A stretch of 64,000 nt of DNA from Tulasnella sp. 424 (Eukaryota; Basidiomycota; Agaricomycetes; Cantharellales; Tulasnellaceae). Below, in pieces: positions 37,880 to 49,058 of this stretch. The DNA is taken from the NCBI GenBank assembly GCA_019633425.1, contig WSUB01000004.1, positions 620,001 to 684,000 on the forward strand. Direction: 5' to 3'. How positions within the stretch are numbered: the stretch's first letter is position 1; each line of letters opens with the position of its first letter. The notes under the pieces are model-generated. The model saw nothing but the letters and a program-made list of their open reading frames with translations, made no database searches and was not told the DNA's origin. The position numbers and the translations under genes were made by a program.

Positions 37880-38492
37880 ATGAATTCCGCTCACAGTATA
37901 TTCACGCCCCTCGCCATCGTGAAGCTAGGCATCCTGTCCTCAGGATTCACCGCAGGTGAGTGAACCATAACAGGGAATCGGGTTTCGAAAAGGATTGAGG
38001 CCCTGAAATTCCCGATTTGGGACTCCGACGGCAGGTTACGCGTTTTCCGCATCGCACCTCGGGGTCTACTCCCTCCTTCAGAGCCCCGGACTGACCTCGT
38101 CTCAAATCGCCATCGCCTTCGACCGCCTCTTCCTTAGAAGCATTGACGTGTTCCACCCACTAGTGGGCATTTCGAGCCTCTCCTATCTCTACGCGGCTCG
38201 CGCGCTCCGAAGCTCCTCCCACGAGACACTCCTTGGCCTCTCCACGCCCGTTCAACTGGTCCTCGCGGGTGTATCGGTCCTCTTGGCTTTACCGTGGACG
38301 CTAATCAGGATGATGCCAGGCATGAATCGACTCCGGGCTGTTAGTTCCAGAGCCGAGAAAGGGGAAGCCAGTGCCGGGGACGTCGCTGATATTACCACCG
38401 TGCGCGCCGACCTGGCGGATTGGGGTAGGACCAATGCCGTGAGAGGCGTATTATTCTCTTTGGCGTGTGTACTTGGGGCCACTGCACTTTGA
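37880..38492 (+). CDS. DUF1772 membrane protein, copy d
   Basis: Two exons (37880-37955 and 38035-38492), 177 residues. It reads MNSAHSIFTPLAIVKLGILS, then YAFSASHLGVYSLLQSPGLT, VFHPLVGISSLSYLYAARAL, VQLVLAGVSVLLALPWTLIR and MPGMNRLRAVSSRAEKGEAS. It ends VRGVLFSLACVLGATAL. A one-codon insertion (GE for G) lies in the loop before the last hydrophobic segment. The donor is canonical gtgagtg. It is the most divergent intact member inside the tandem array proper. The upstream block lacks the agggggatac stretch found in the other units. Confidence 0.75.
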
Positions 38493-38959
38493 CCTCGTCT
38501 TCGTTTGTTTCGCTGTAACAAATGCGCCACTCCGCGCATGCCTCTTGCGCAGACTAATTGTACCTTAACCAGTCCGTGGCTGTAATTACGAAATCCATTT
38601 AGGCCGAGCTTTGGAGATATAAATACATTATGTTGGTACACTCTGTTCGAAACCAATATAGATAGAAACGGCGACCTCACAAGGAGCGGGATCTCATTAT
38701 GACATAACAGTCAGAGCCGGCCGCGCTAACCTGCGTACGTACGTGCTTCTGCGGTACACTCGGAGTGCAGCGGATGATTTAGACAGCTCGGCAAGAGTCG
38801 GTGAGCCCAATTGTCTTCAATTGTATATGAGACACGATGTATACGGATGAGAGCGGGTCATGTTCGCCGGCCGAGGGGGATACCTACCCTTTAAAAACGC
38901 TGGTTCTCCTGGTGCCAAACCCCAGCATCCTCTCCAAAGGAACATCTCCTCTCTCCATC

Positions 38960-39034
38960 ATGGATTCTGTCCACAGTGTATTCACACCCACCGCCATCGC
39001 AAAGCTGGGCGTTCTGTCCACGGGATTCGCTGCA
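38960..39034 (+). CDS. DUF1772 copy e, first exon only, cut by assembly gap
   Basis: Encodes MDSVHSVFTPTAIAKLGVLS and stops at the run of Ns. It is preceded by a full promoter block with TATA at 38890. The 79 bases 38956-39034 are identical to those right of the gap (39133-39211), so this is very probably the same exon as copy f and not a separate gene. Confidence 0.5.
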
Positions 39035-39132
39035 NNNNNNNNNNNNNNNNNNNNNNNNNNNNNNNNNNNNNNNNNNNNNNNNNNNNNNNNNNNNNNNNNN
39101 NNNNNNNNNNNNNNNNNNNNNNNNNNNNNNNN
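39035..39132. other. assembly gap, 98 Ns
   Basis: A run of 98 undetermined bases inside the DUF1772 array, flanked on both sides by the same 79-bp sequence. Frames reported across it are not real. Confidence 0.95.
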
Positions 39133-39136
39133 CATC

Positions 39137-39733
39137 ATGGATTCTGTCCACAGTGTATTCACACCCACCGCCATCGCAAAGCTGGGCGTTCTGTCCACGG
39201 GATTCGCTGCAGGCGAGTGAATCTGAATTGGGTTTCAAAAGGATTTAGGCTGAACTTCCCGATTTGGAGCGACAGGTTATGGGTTTTCCATTTCGCACCT
39301 TGGGGTCTACTCCCTCCTTCAGAGCCCCGGATTGACCTCATCTCAAATCGCCATCGCCTTCGACCGCATCCTCACCAGAGCCACCAAAGTGCTCCTCCCA
39401 CTACTGGGCATTTCGAGCCTCTCCTATTTCTACGCGGCTCGCGCGCTCCAAAGCTCTACCCACGAGACACTTCTTGGCCTCTCCACGCCCGTTCAACTGG
39501 CCGTCGCGGGTCTATCGGTCCTCTTAACTATACCGTGGACGAGGATCAAGATGACGCCAGGCATCAATCGACTACGGGCTGTTAGTTCCAGAACCGAGAA
39601 AGGGGCAGCCAGTGCCGGGGACGTCGCTGATATCACCACCGTGCGCGCTGACTTGGCGGATTGGGGTTGGAACATGGGTGTGAAAGGCGTATTAATCTCT
39701 GTGGCGTGTGTACTCGGGGCCACTGCACTTTGA
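39137..39733 (+). CDS. DUF1772 membrane protein, copy f
   Basis: Two exons: the first reads MDSVHSVFTPTAIAKLGVLS, and the second runs from YGFSISHLGVYSLLQSPGLT to the stop at 39733. It has LLPLLGISSLSYFYAARALQ, VQLAVAGLSVLLTIPWTRIK, MTPGINRLRAVSSRTEKGAA and VKGVLISVACVLGATAL. The donor is GC (gcgagtg at 39213), as in copy c. It probably shares its promoter with the copy e fragment left of the gap, since the 79-bp flanks are identical. Otherwise intact. Confidence 0.72.
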
Positions 39734-40402
39734 CATGCCGTTTGTTTCGCTGTAACAATGTGCCACTTCATGCATGTTTCTTGCGCAGTCTCATTGTACC
39801 TTAACCAGCCCGTAACTGTAATTATGGAATCCAACGAGGCTGCGAGCCTTGGAGACATGCTAACCGGTCCGTAACTTTAACTGTGGAACTGCGTACAGTT
39901 GTTTCAAACTATGTGGGGGTGTGGCCAGAGCAATGCCGAGCTCTTTTCAATACTACCCGAAGCGGGCCGCTCGAAAGCTTCACTTTACGTGCTTGCCCTG
40001 CTAGAGCGCCCAACGACAGACGCTCAATGCCTTGATTCTTCTAGTCAAGACCATACTACCCGCAGATGTAGTCATTTCGATCGATCTCGGAGTTCCGTAC
40101 TTTGAGCTTACGTGTGTTCGGGGCGGGCTCTGACACACTACGAGGGCCGCGAGAGACGCGTCCTCGGCGAGCGCGCTTACCCAAAGCCAGCCGATCTCAC
40201 AGTCCCGTTCGACGCTTTCGTCAGCCAGCCACTTCTCGGCGGAATCCCCCTACGCAACCCTGTTGGCCGGGAAAAAGTGAGAACCACGCCGACGTCACGA
40301 GGTCTAACAAGGTCAAATATAAATTGACAGCCAAGAAGTTGGACGTCACCACCAACTCCAAGTTCTCAGCCTCTTCCCTCATCCTCATCCACATCCATCA
40401 TC
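39734..40402. promoter_or_regulatory. intergenic region and promoter of DUF1772 copy g
   Basis: The left part repeats ttaaccagcccgtaactgta-type sequence twice (near 39800 and 39860). The right part has a CRE-like gacgtcac (40291-40298) and a TATA-like aaatataaat (about 40315-40324), about 85 bp before the ATG. This promoter is unrelated to the block used by the array copies. Confidence 0.5.
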
Positions 40403-41004
40403 ATGCACTTCTGCGCTCTACTCACTCCGGCCTCAATGATCCGTCTTGGAGTCTTGGGCTCTGGATTCTCTGCAGGTACGTTACACTGACACCCACTTGC
40501 ACCTCTTATCTCATTCTCACATGCATATCGTATCTCCTTCACCTAACTAAAGGCTATTCGTTCGCCTCCTCGCACGGGAGCGTCCAATCTATCCTTCAAA
40601 CACCCACTTTAACCGCAAGCCAACTCGCCATGAGCTGGGACAGGATGTACACTCGAGGCCTCAAACTCGTTCCCCCAATCGCTTTCGCCTCCAGCTTGGC
40701 CTACGTCTACGCCGCTTACCGCCTAAAGGGTCCACTCGTCGCAACCGCGTTTGGAATTTCACCCAAGCTGCAATTGGGCATCTCAGCGGGTCTTTTGCTG
40801 TTCGCCTTCCCCTGGACGTTCTTCCGAATGCTTCCAGGTTTGCAGAGGTTGCAAGCTTACAGTGCATCAGCGAGAAAAGGTGCTCAGATCGAGGGACCCG
40901 AGGCGGAGGGTATCAGAGCGGATGTCGAGGATTGGCATTGGACCAACAGCGTTCGTGCTATGGCATTTGGTGGGGCCTGCGTGCTCGGTTTGACGGTGCT
41001 GTAA
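40403..41004 (+). CDS. DUF1772 membrane protein, divergent copy g
   Basis: Same two-exon plan and length class as copies a-f but clearly older. Exon 1 is MHFCALLTPASMIRLGVLGS; exon 2 begins YSFASSHGSVQSILQTPTLT after a gtacgt...aaag intron. Hydrophobic segments are LVPPIAFASSLAYVYAAYRL, LQLGISAGLLLFAFPWTFFR and VRAMAFGGACVLGLTVL. The conserved MLPGLQRLQAYS and IRADVEDWHWTNS match the family signature. Canonical splice sites. It is likely the founder-like neighbour of the tandem array. Confidence 0.75.
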
Positions 41005-41196
41005 AACTCTCTAATACTCTAACTGTGGGACTGTCCGGATCGTCGATACTTGCTTGTTGTACATGTAGTCCGTCTTAATCACCACTCCAGGCCAATTTCC
41101 CGCATATCACTCCAAAAAAAGCTCCGGCAGCGGCAGGGCAAAAGGAAAGGAAGTGTGCATAAAAATAGAAACCGTATCGGAAGCAAACAACGGCCC

Positions 41197-42921
41197 TCAG
41201 AACCGCTTGTTCATTCCCTTGAGGAAGTACATCACATAGACTTGGTAGGCAGCGGCAACCACACCTCCGAGCAAGATCAACTTGAACAGAGTGCCGAACC
41301 AACTGCCTTCTCCTTCTTTGCTTGCACTGAATGGGCTTTTACGACCTTTCTTGGGGGCCTCTTCGATCTGAAGGTTTGGTGGGTTGAGGACGATGGAGCT
41401 TGATGCGATGGAGATGACGCTGTTAGATGAAAGGGGGCGGAGAACGCAGGGGATGCGGTCAGTATACATACGGGATGGAAGGTAGAAGAACCTGTGGACG
41501 TTCAAACGTACTCATGAGCATCGTGAACTTCACCAGTAATGGCGGTTAATCCAAGATATGGCATCGCAGGTAACGAGATGTTCTTGATCTCGAAGCACGG
41601 AGTCCACTCGTCCCATCCCTTGTATTGCAGGAGGACCTGAGAAGGGATGATCAGATTCAGTCAAGCTCCCAGCTCGCTCCTATCCAGTTTCCCTTACTTC
41701 GAGGCTCTTGTCCTTTTTGTACCTAATTCGAAGCATAGTCTTGATATCGTTTCGACGGATGCTCGCCTATTTACGTATTAGACGTCGTTCCGATAATTGT
41801 GCCTGCCTGGTGGCGAAGGCGCAATGGGCGCACTCACAGAACAAGCACCCGCTGAATTTTTCTCTCCGTCGCCGCCTAGATCGTATTCCGTTCGCCCGTC
41901 ACCGATCATAGCCATAATACGAGGGAAGGAGTACGAGTGCCGGGTGTTTGCGTAGGTGTCCAAGAATATGCCAACGCCTTCGAATTTATCTGAAGGCATA
42001 GGAGTGTCAGCCTGTCGCGACGCTTCCTGCGAAGGCTGCAGAAACAATATTTCCTAACCTTTCGAACCGAACACAGGACCATACTCCGCTCGAGATTTTG
42101 TTAGCCAGATGGCCATGCCGTCACCAAAGAGGTGACCTGAACCACCGCCGATCTGTTCATGGGTGTCCCCACGTAAGTTGGCCTGATCCATGCTCACATC
42201 AGGAGTATCAGGAATCCATACTTTGAATTCGATATCGATTTGGTAATTAGATGGTGTCAACGGTAAACGCGACCATAGCCATCCTGTTTCCGATTGTCTA
42301 TCTTGGGTTAACTGAAAAACACAAGGTCGCGAACGAAACGTAAGACGGCCATGTCCATTTGGGGAAGTCTACGCGTGTAGAGATGAGGGAGGGGGAAGTG
42401 CTCACTCGGATGTGCTTGTTGGTGTTCTGGTAGGTAAAGGCGCGTGGTACGCAGTGCAAGCGGCGACGTCAGCGGTGTCGACTAAAAAGCATGCCGATAA
42501 ATTATACGCACGACGTAGGCTTCTCCACCAAAGTCAAACCAGCTGGTGTGACGATCCTCGTGAGCTCATGCTAGCAATCTCGAGTGCGCCGTTGCCGTTT
42601 TGCTCACCGATTTTGCAAGTCTTGATCCACGTACGGCGCGTAGATCGAGTGTGTTCTATACGATTCCCCCAAAGGCAGTGTTCAGTCTTTTATCCACTAT
42701 CTATCACGTTACTTCCAGGGAAAGCGCACCGTAGTGGTACAAGCTATGAAAGGGTTCCCGCCAGCGAAATTAGCGACATGGATCGAAGGCACAAGAGCCC
42801 ACACAAGGAAATTCGATCCCCTTACAGTTTCTGGCGGCTCCTCCGGCTCTTCTTTCTTCTTCGCCGCCCAAACGACGGTCGCTGCTAGCAGTAAAGTGCA
42901 GAGGTTCGTTATTCGTAGCAT
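41197..42921 (-). CDS. L-type lectin cargo receptor, VIP36/Emp47-like
   Basis: A type I membrane lectin of the early secretory pathway that binds high-mannose glycans on cargo. The start at 42921 gives a signal peptide (MLRITNLCTLLLAATVVWAA) followed by acidic KKKEEPEEPPETV. The lectin domain is spread over several exons: SWFDFGGEAYVRA, TPSNYQIDIEFKVWIPDTPD, GHLFGDGMAIWLT, FEGVGIFLDTYANTRHSYSF, MIGDGRTEYDLGGDGE and RRNDIKTMLRIRYKKDKS. The end has a transmembrane helix (FGTLFKLILLGGVVAAAYQV) and a short tail ending KGMNKRF. That basic-aromatic ending resembles the KRFY/KKFF export signals of VIP36 and ERGIC-53. Minor exon edges are uncertain. Confidence 0.8.
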
Positions 42922-43103
42922 TCGTTTTTCCCAAGAAGAAGAAGGCACAATGAAGTCGGGGTATGAGGTGAAGAAGTGGGTATTTGAAAGTAGACCGTTT
43001 CTGACGTGCGTTGTCGAATAACCAACACAAATATTACCTTCCTCGGCTTGCCGGTAATTTTGCTTGGAACTGACGCCCGGCCACCAACTACTAAAATCCT
43101 CTG
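42922..43103. promoter_or_regulatory. 182-bp divergent promoter, lectin and KRI1
   Basis: The start codons of the lectin (-) and KRI1 (+) are only 182 bp apart, so both promoters share this stretch. No TATA box is evident. Confidence 0.6.
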
Positions 43104-45611
43104 ATGTCTTCGTCCGCATCGGACTCGGATGAAGGTCTACAGAAGACGATCAACATCGCACATGCAAAAGCTCTGAAATTGAAAAAGAAACGCGCACAAG
43201 AGACAAGTCAGAAGGAGAAACAAGAGCTTGCTCAAGGTACGAGCGAGACGCGATGAATTATGGAATGAGGCCAATGGAACTGTTGGTATCAGTTAGGAAA
43301 CAATTTGGATCTGATATTGAAGAGAAGGATGGTCCTAGCGAGGAAAGCGACTCGGAGACGGAGGACGAAGATGGGGATGAATTCGACGCAGCGACGGATG
43401 TCGCCCTCCTCAAAACCCTGGCTTTGATTCAAAAGAAGGACCCGTCTATCTATGACACTACGACCAATGTGTTTGGAGGTAGGTTTTCATGCTCTTCTTC
43501 GTTGGTCGTGACGCTCATGCCTTCCTGGCTTCCGCAGAGATGGAGAAGCAGGTCTCAACAGCTGCACCGTCGAAGCGACCCAAGAAAAAGGTATTATCCA
43601 TCGAGTTTTAATTAAAGAGTGTTCTGATAACATTAGTGTTTTAGGTCGATGAACCCTTGACGTACAAGGCGCAGTTAACTGCTGCTCTCCTCGGAAAGCC
43701 CAGCGACGAACAGGGACCTTCGGTACCGACATACGCAGAGGAGCAAGAAACCTTACGGCGGGAGACCATTTCCGCTTTTCACGGCGCAGTTGGTGATGGC
43801 GAGGATGAGGATGATGGATTGCTGGTATTGCGAAAGGAGGTCAAGGATGACGTTGAGGAGGACGATGAAGAGTATCGAACCTATGTCCACAAGGAAGTGG
43901 GGGACATAAAGCAGCTGCTCTGGGTCGATGAAGACGCTCGCGCAGCTGTTCGACCAGATGATGAAGAAGAAGGGGCAGGGCACGTCGTCGCCGAGAGCAG
44001 CAAGAAGAAAGAGAAACGGAAGAAGAAGCGCGAGCAGGATGAGGCTGAGCAGTTCCTCGCAAAGTGAGGCCTTTCCCCCAAAACCTTGCTAACTCTTGAC
44101 TTGCTAAACCTTTCTCGGAAAGCTATCTTCTCAACCGCGGTTGGATCGACCGGAAATCGAAAAAGGTCCCGACGATGGAGGAAGTTACGTCCAAGAAGGG
44201 CAAAGAGCGTGCCGTCGACGAGTTCGACGACGAACTGGACGAAGACTTTGAGGAGCTCGAAGAGGATTTTGAAGCAACGTACAATTTCCGGTTTGAAGAG
44301 CCGTGAGTGCTCTTCAGTCTTCAGTCGTTTCTAATCGTTGATCTAATGTGCTAATCACCAATCTCAGCGATGGATCCAAGATTCCTCGACACCCTCGAAA
44401 GATTGAAACGCTTGCGCGCCGATCTGAAACAACTCGTAAAGAAGCTCGTGAACGACGAAAGCAACGTCAAGAAGAAGAATTCCAGAAAAAGAAAGAGGAA
44501 GTGCGCCGACAGAAGAACGAGAGGGTTAAAAACTTGAAGGAGAAATTGGAGGAGATTGGGAAGGAAGGCGGTTTGAATATGGCAGCGGGTAGGTACCATC
44601 TCAAGAGCCAAATCGTTCGTCAGTTCCGTAACCTGAACTCGCTTATTTTAGCCAAAGCGACTTTGGAGTCGTTGGATTTGGATGGGGATTTTGATCCGGC
44701 AGAGTTCGACAAACAAATGGCAGCTATTTACGAGAACGATGCTCTGTACGACGATGAAGTGAGACGAAGCGTGGGCCAGGTATACCGAGCCTACTGACCT
44801 AGGTTCTACAGAGCATGGAAAAGCCGGAATGGGATGATGATCTTGCAATTTATAACGAAGCTATCGACGACGCGCCGGGAGGATCCTATCAAGCTGTAAA
44901 CGAGCATGGTGACATTGCACCACAAGACGACGATAATGATGAGCCAGAGGAAGCAGATTCTGGGAAAAAGAAGCGCAAGAAGAAAAAGAAGAAGAAGGGA
45001 GCGGATGTTCAACAAGATGCGGGTGTCGATGTCAACGAGATGGACGCCGACGTTGCACAACGGGAGCCAGATGACGAAGAGTGGGATGGGACAGAGGAAA
45101 TGCGCAAACGAGTTCTAAACAAATACCTCGACGACATTTACAAACTAGACTTCAACGACATAGTGAGTTCCCAGTGTGGCGCTTGGAATATCAAGCCGAC
45201 GAAACTGACTTCTCGCGCTCGTTAAAGGTCGCCGGCATGCCCACCCGATTCTCCTACATCCCTGTCCCCAAAGAACGATTCTCACTTACTTCGGCGGAAA
45301 TTCTTACGGCCACAGACAAGGAGTTGAATCAATACGTTGGAATGAAGCAACTCGCAGCTCACAAGCGGAAGCGTTCTGGATTCGACAAGCACCGATCCCA
45401 AAAGCTTTACGAACTTAAGAGAGCTATTTCCCGGAGATCCTGGAGCGGCGTCAGCGAATCATCCCAGAACCCTTCAAAAGAAAAGAGGAAGCGAACCAAG
45501 AAGCAGCTTCGCGAGCCTAAGCCGCAGGATGATTCTACGTCCATAGTCGCTGAAGATGGAGCACCCCGCAAGAGGCGACGGAAGGAGAGCCAAAAGATTC
45601 CTTCGTCCTAA
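43104..45611 (+). CDS. KRI1: KRI1 ribosome-biogenesis protein
   Basis: A nucleolar factor needed for 40S subunit assembly with Krr1. The start at 43104 gives MSSSASDSDEGLQKTINIAH. Highly acidic (SEESDSETEDEDGDEFDAAT) and highly basic segments alternate. Family landmarks: LALIQKKDPSIYD, FLANYLLNRGWIDRKSKKVP-type region, FEATYNFRFEEPDG, IPRHPRKIETLARR, a long Lys/Glu/Arg coiled segment, FDPAEFDKQMAAIYENDALY, KPEWDDDLAIYNEA, and the Kri1_C motif AGMPTRFSYIPVPKERFSLT with EILTATDKELNQYVGMKQLA. Short introns, all in frame. Basic C-terminus RKRRRKESQ. Confident orthologue. Confidence 0.9.
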
Positions 45612-46132
45612 CCACTCCCTGCGGGCAGATCTATTTTGAAAATCTATAAAATTCTCGCTTTATATAGGTCTGACGTCGTGAATTTTTGTTCGCGTGCAAG
45701 GTACCGTAGTCGAAGGTTCGCTATGGATATCCCTGATTTCGTAGACGCCTTGGCTTGTCGACATACTACCTTCAGGGAACATCGTCCTTCATCTTGGCAG
45801 ATGGGGTTCAATCGATCTATAGTTCTTGCTGCCACTTCGGAGACATGGTCCCTGTGTCGCAACCCCCCCCCCCCGGGGTCAAAGTCCTAGCTTCTGCCTG
45901 ACCGCAACATGAGTTGGATTGACGATGACTATGCGAGCTAAATTGGATTGCAGGGAGATGATGGCAGTGAATGAAGGGCTACATGAGGACGAAGGCAAAG
46001 ATACATAGGACATCAAATTCGTTCTAGGCCAAATTATCCAAAGTCAGTTTAGCCTCTTTGCGACCTCCCGAGAGGCTTACCGAATTACGGTTCGATTAGA
46101 TTTACAGGACAAACACGGAGCAGTTGCTTCAC
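45612..46132. other. intergenic region with C12G4 tract
   Basis: This lies between the convergent ends of KRI1 and methyltransferase copy 6. A run of 12 C followed by 4 G (45863-45878) is a likely unstable homopolymer. No gene seen. Confidence 0.5.
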
Positions 46133-47989
46133 TCACATTCCAGCAACCTCCTCGGGAGCTGATACGGTGCCAATCTCTGAAGCAGTGCCAAGCATACTTC
46201 CGCTGCCAACGTCTAGGGCCTGAGGCTCCTCCAGCCGTTCTTGCCATGGCAGCATATTTCGTACGGCCACAGTGTACTGCCAACGACTGTAGGAGTGCAC
46301 AGAGAGATCATGGAGCTCTTTCACCGCGTTCTACAGGGAAAACAGGGTGCACCAGATAAACTCTGGAAGTGCCCTCTCCAAGCTAAAGGTGAAAACTCAC
46401 TGCTACCCACTGATCCACTTCAGCCTCCTTTTTACCATCACCCAAGAGGAGGGGCTTAAAATTGCCTAGAATACGGATACAGTCCTCCCGCATAAGGGCG
46501 GAAATGTACTGTTCTCGCTCAGACATATCTGGACACTGCTTTTGAGTTCATGGTGACAAAACAAAATCCTATCTTCCTTACTTTCTTTCCAGGGTCCTAG
46601 AGGGATGTACATTGATCTCGTCTTGGGATTCCGATAGTTCGGATTAGATTCTAGCCACCTGTTTGGAGAAGCAACTACATAAGCCAAAGCCGCGAGGCTC
46701 GAGAAAAAGCACTTTACCGTTGCCAGTGCAGAGAACTATCGATAGCGAAGTTTCCGCGATTGTGCAATGCCTTATAACATGCTGACCAAACGAATTGCAA
46801 CCAGGTGAACCTGGGTGTATGGAGAGTCAGCCTAAGGGGGACGAGACTCGTTGATTTCAAGCGTACCCTTCCTCTCCCGGCTCCCGTGTTGGAAGAGGCT
46901 CGCCCTGGGCGTCGTACATTTGCTGAAGGGACCGAAAGGGTTACAAAAGGCTTGAGGACTACAGAATAAACGTGGCGAGCTTACTATAGAACCGTTTACA
47001 AGCAGCAGGACACCGTTCGGTCTGAGTGTCCTCGCGATCTCGTAGAGCCAAGTTTCAAAGTCGTTGATTCCTTGATTCGCACTTCTCATGTGTACTACGT
47101 TGAAGGCGTTTTCGTAATGGACGAAAGACAAGTTTGCGTCGTCGACTTCAAATCGGCAGTTCTCCGGCACGTCTGCGTCTGTGAGCAGGACGGGAGGAAC
47201 GATGTCCAGCCCGACAACGTCAACGTGTGGGAACTGGACAGCCATGTCGATTGCCCTATCAATTCAAATCAGGAACAAAAATAAGCCTTCACCCTGTGGC
47301 TTCGGCCGATTATTCGCTGACCATCGTCCAGAGCCCGTTCCTACGTCCAAGACGGCAGGTGGCACTTCGAGATTCGGCTTGAGGGCGGCCTCCACGAGAT
47401 GTTTTGACGCATAGAGACTTCCAAGAAACAGTCTCAGGGCTAAGTGCTGGATATCGAGCCTAGAGTGCTCATGGTCGTCGGCGGGGAGCCTGTCCAGGCG
47501 CTGTTAGAGGAATAATGGGAATCATCGGATATTCGGTGGAAAGGGCTTACATATACAGGTCAGATTGGTTGTTGAACGCTCGACCGTGCATCGTCTTGAA
47601 CTGATTGTGGTAAGCAAATTCGCTGGGTCAGGTCAACTGATCGGATTGCGGATTTTTGGCACCTTACTAAATGTCCGTCCGCTATGTAAGACTGTTGTGA
47701 GCTTCGTGTGTTTGCCTGGAGAGTGCGACTGGATCGACGTACCAGAGGAGTGAAAGCTGACCAGCGATGGGGCATCTGACATTACGGAGGGAGCTGGACG
47801 CCGCTTTTTCTGCACAGTTTTGAAGTCCCGCATAGATATCGAATCATCGGGGTAGATGGTGGAAACCGCGTCGTCCAACTGGATAGCCCCTCCCCCTCCC
47901 GCAACGCTACTTCCGAGATCCATGTCAGACCCCGAATCGCTCCAGTCATCTGCAATGGGTACATCGTCGTCCACGGTCGGATGGGACAT
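46133..47989 (-). CDS. LaeA-like SAM methyltransferase, copy 6
   Basis: Same exon plan as copies 1 and 3-5 but on the minus strand. The start at 47989 gives MSHPTVDDDVPIADDWSDSG, then STIYPDDSISMRDF and SDAPSLVSFHSSG. The 14-nt micro-exon is at 47668-47681. The SAM domain continues with AVQFPHVDVVGLDIVPPVLL, CRFEVDDANLSFVHY and IARTLRPNGVLLLVNGS. Later parts give WLESNPNYRNPKTRSMYIPL, MSEREQYISALMREDCIRIL, LHDLSVHSYSRWQYTVAVRN and LPWQERLEEPQALD, with the end ...APEEVAGM. It pairs with copy 7 as a separate older subgroup with no FSH1 partner. Confidence 0.75.
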
Positions 47990-49058
47990 GGGAGACTGAC
48001 CCTCAACCACAGAAAAGGGGGCTAGAAGATCACTGATTGAAGCAGTGAACGAGGCACAAGAGAGGTCGTGGAAGGACTGAAGAATTCGTGCGTGCAGGAC
48101 TGATCACGGCCAGGAGGCCGGGTGGCTTTTGAGGAAAACTACCGAAGTTGATGAAACATCGATCCCTGCCTAGGCAAAATGCCTTGTGCGTGCCACGTGG
48201 TTTGCGACGGCGATGTCATGGCAGCCAGTCCATCCCCTGGACCCCCCATCAGAGCCCTCAGGACCAAAAGCTTTGGCGAGAATCGATATCAGAAGGCTCG
48301 TATGAAAATTCTCACCACAATGGCTTTGGAGGCTGCAATGGAATGCGTAGCGGGACTTCATTTCCCCCGTCAAGAGCCAAACCCAGGACGTGAAATTAAA
48401 ATTGCTTTGAGAGCAATCCAGACCATCAAATTCTGAAGGACAATTTGACAAAGCGTTTTGCCAACTGCGACCGTAGGTGTAAGATTGCCACGCCTTTCAG
48501 TCGAGAATCAAGGATGACCCGACGTCCATCGCAGTGGATTCATAAATCCTAAGCTAACTCGACAAGTGCCACGTGTACATTACCACAGTAAAATTGCGTG
48601 TATCACTGGGTCAGAGTTTGGGGGAGGGTCGAGGTGCTCTCGCAGGTCACGGGATTGAAGTTTCTCCCCCACAAAATGAGGCTCGTTCCTCTTGGGGACA
48701 AAAGGAGACACCTAGAAATCAGAAACCTTAATTGAAAACATAACCTGAACAAAACGGAAAAGCTATCAATTACTGATATGCTGTTTATTTGAGCCGACTC
48801 TTTCGTGGTTGATCTGTTTCTCGGGAAGGTGGGGCTTTCACGGCATAACAGACCGCAGCACGAGCAAGAGTGGCCGTGCCGAGCTACGAAGCAAGGAGTT
48901 TCATCAAATACATGGTTGTGTAAATGAAGACACGACTGGACCTCAGATGCGCCCTGGGCAGAACTGTAGACACAACTGGTGACCCCGTGATATTTACACA
49001 CCGCCAGGGCCGGCGAACCTGTTAGGTTACCAATTCCCCAGCTCCCGAAACAGTTTGG
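47990..49058. other. 1.07 kb between methyltransferase copies 6 and 7
   Basis: Holds the promoter of copy 6 and the 3' flank of copy 7. Frames of up to 132 codons here show no known domain and no coherent exon chain. Confidence 0.4.

Larger units (their letters stand above)
34770..39760 (+). repeat. tandem array of DUF1772 gene units with shared promoter block
   Basis: Each unit has the same parts: a lead-in atagatagaaacggcgacct (near 34770, 35867, 36535, 37576 and 38655), an upstream block with gccggccgcgctaac and cgggtcatgttcgccgg, the TATA-like cctttaaaaacgc, then a two-exon DUF1772 gene. TATA-like boxes are at 35067, 36827, 37805 and 38890, between 66 and 75 bp before each ATG. Unit b (35867-36530) is decayed. 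Confidence 0.85.

Noticed and set aside
38837..39585. Frames running through the run of Ns
   Set aside because: The undetermined bases translate to X and the flanks are duplicated sequence, so these proteins do not exist as written.
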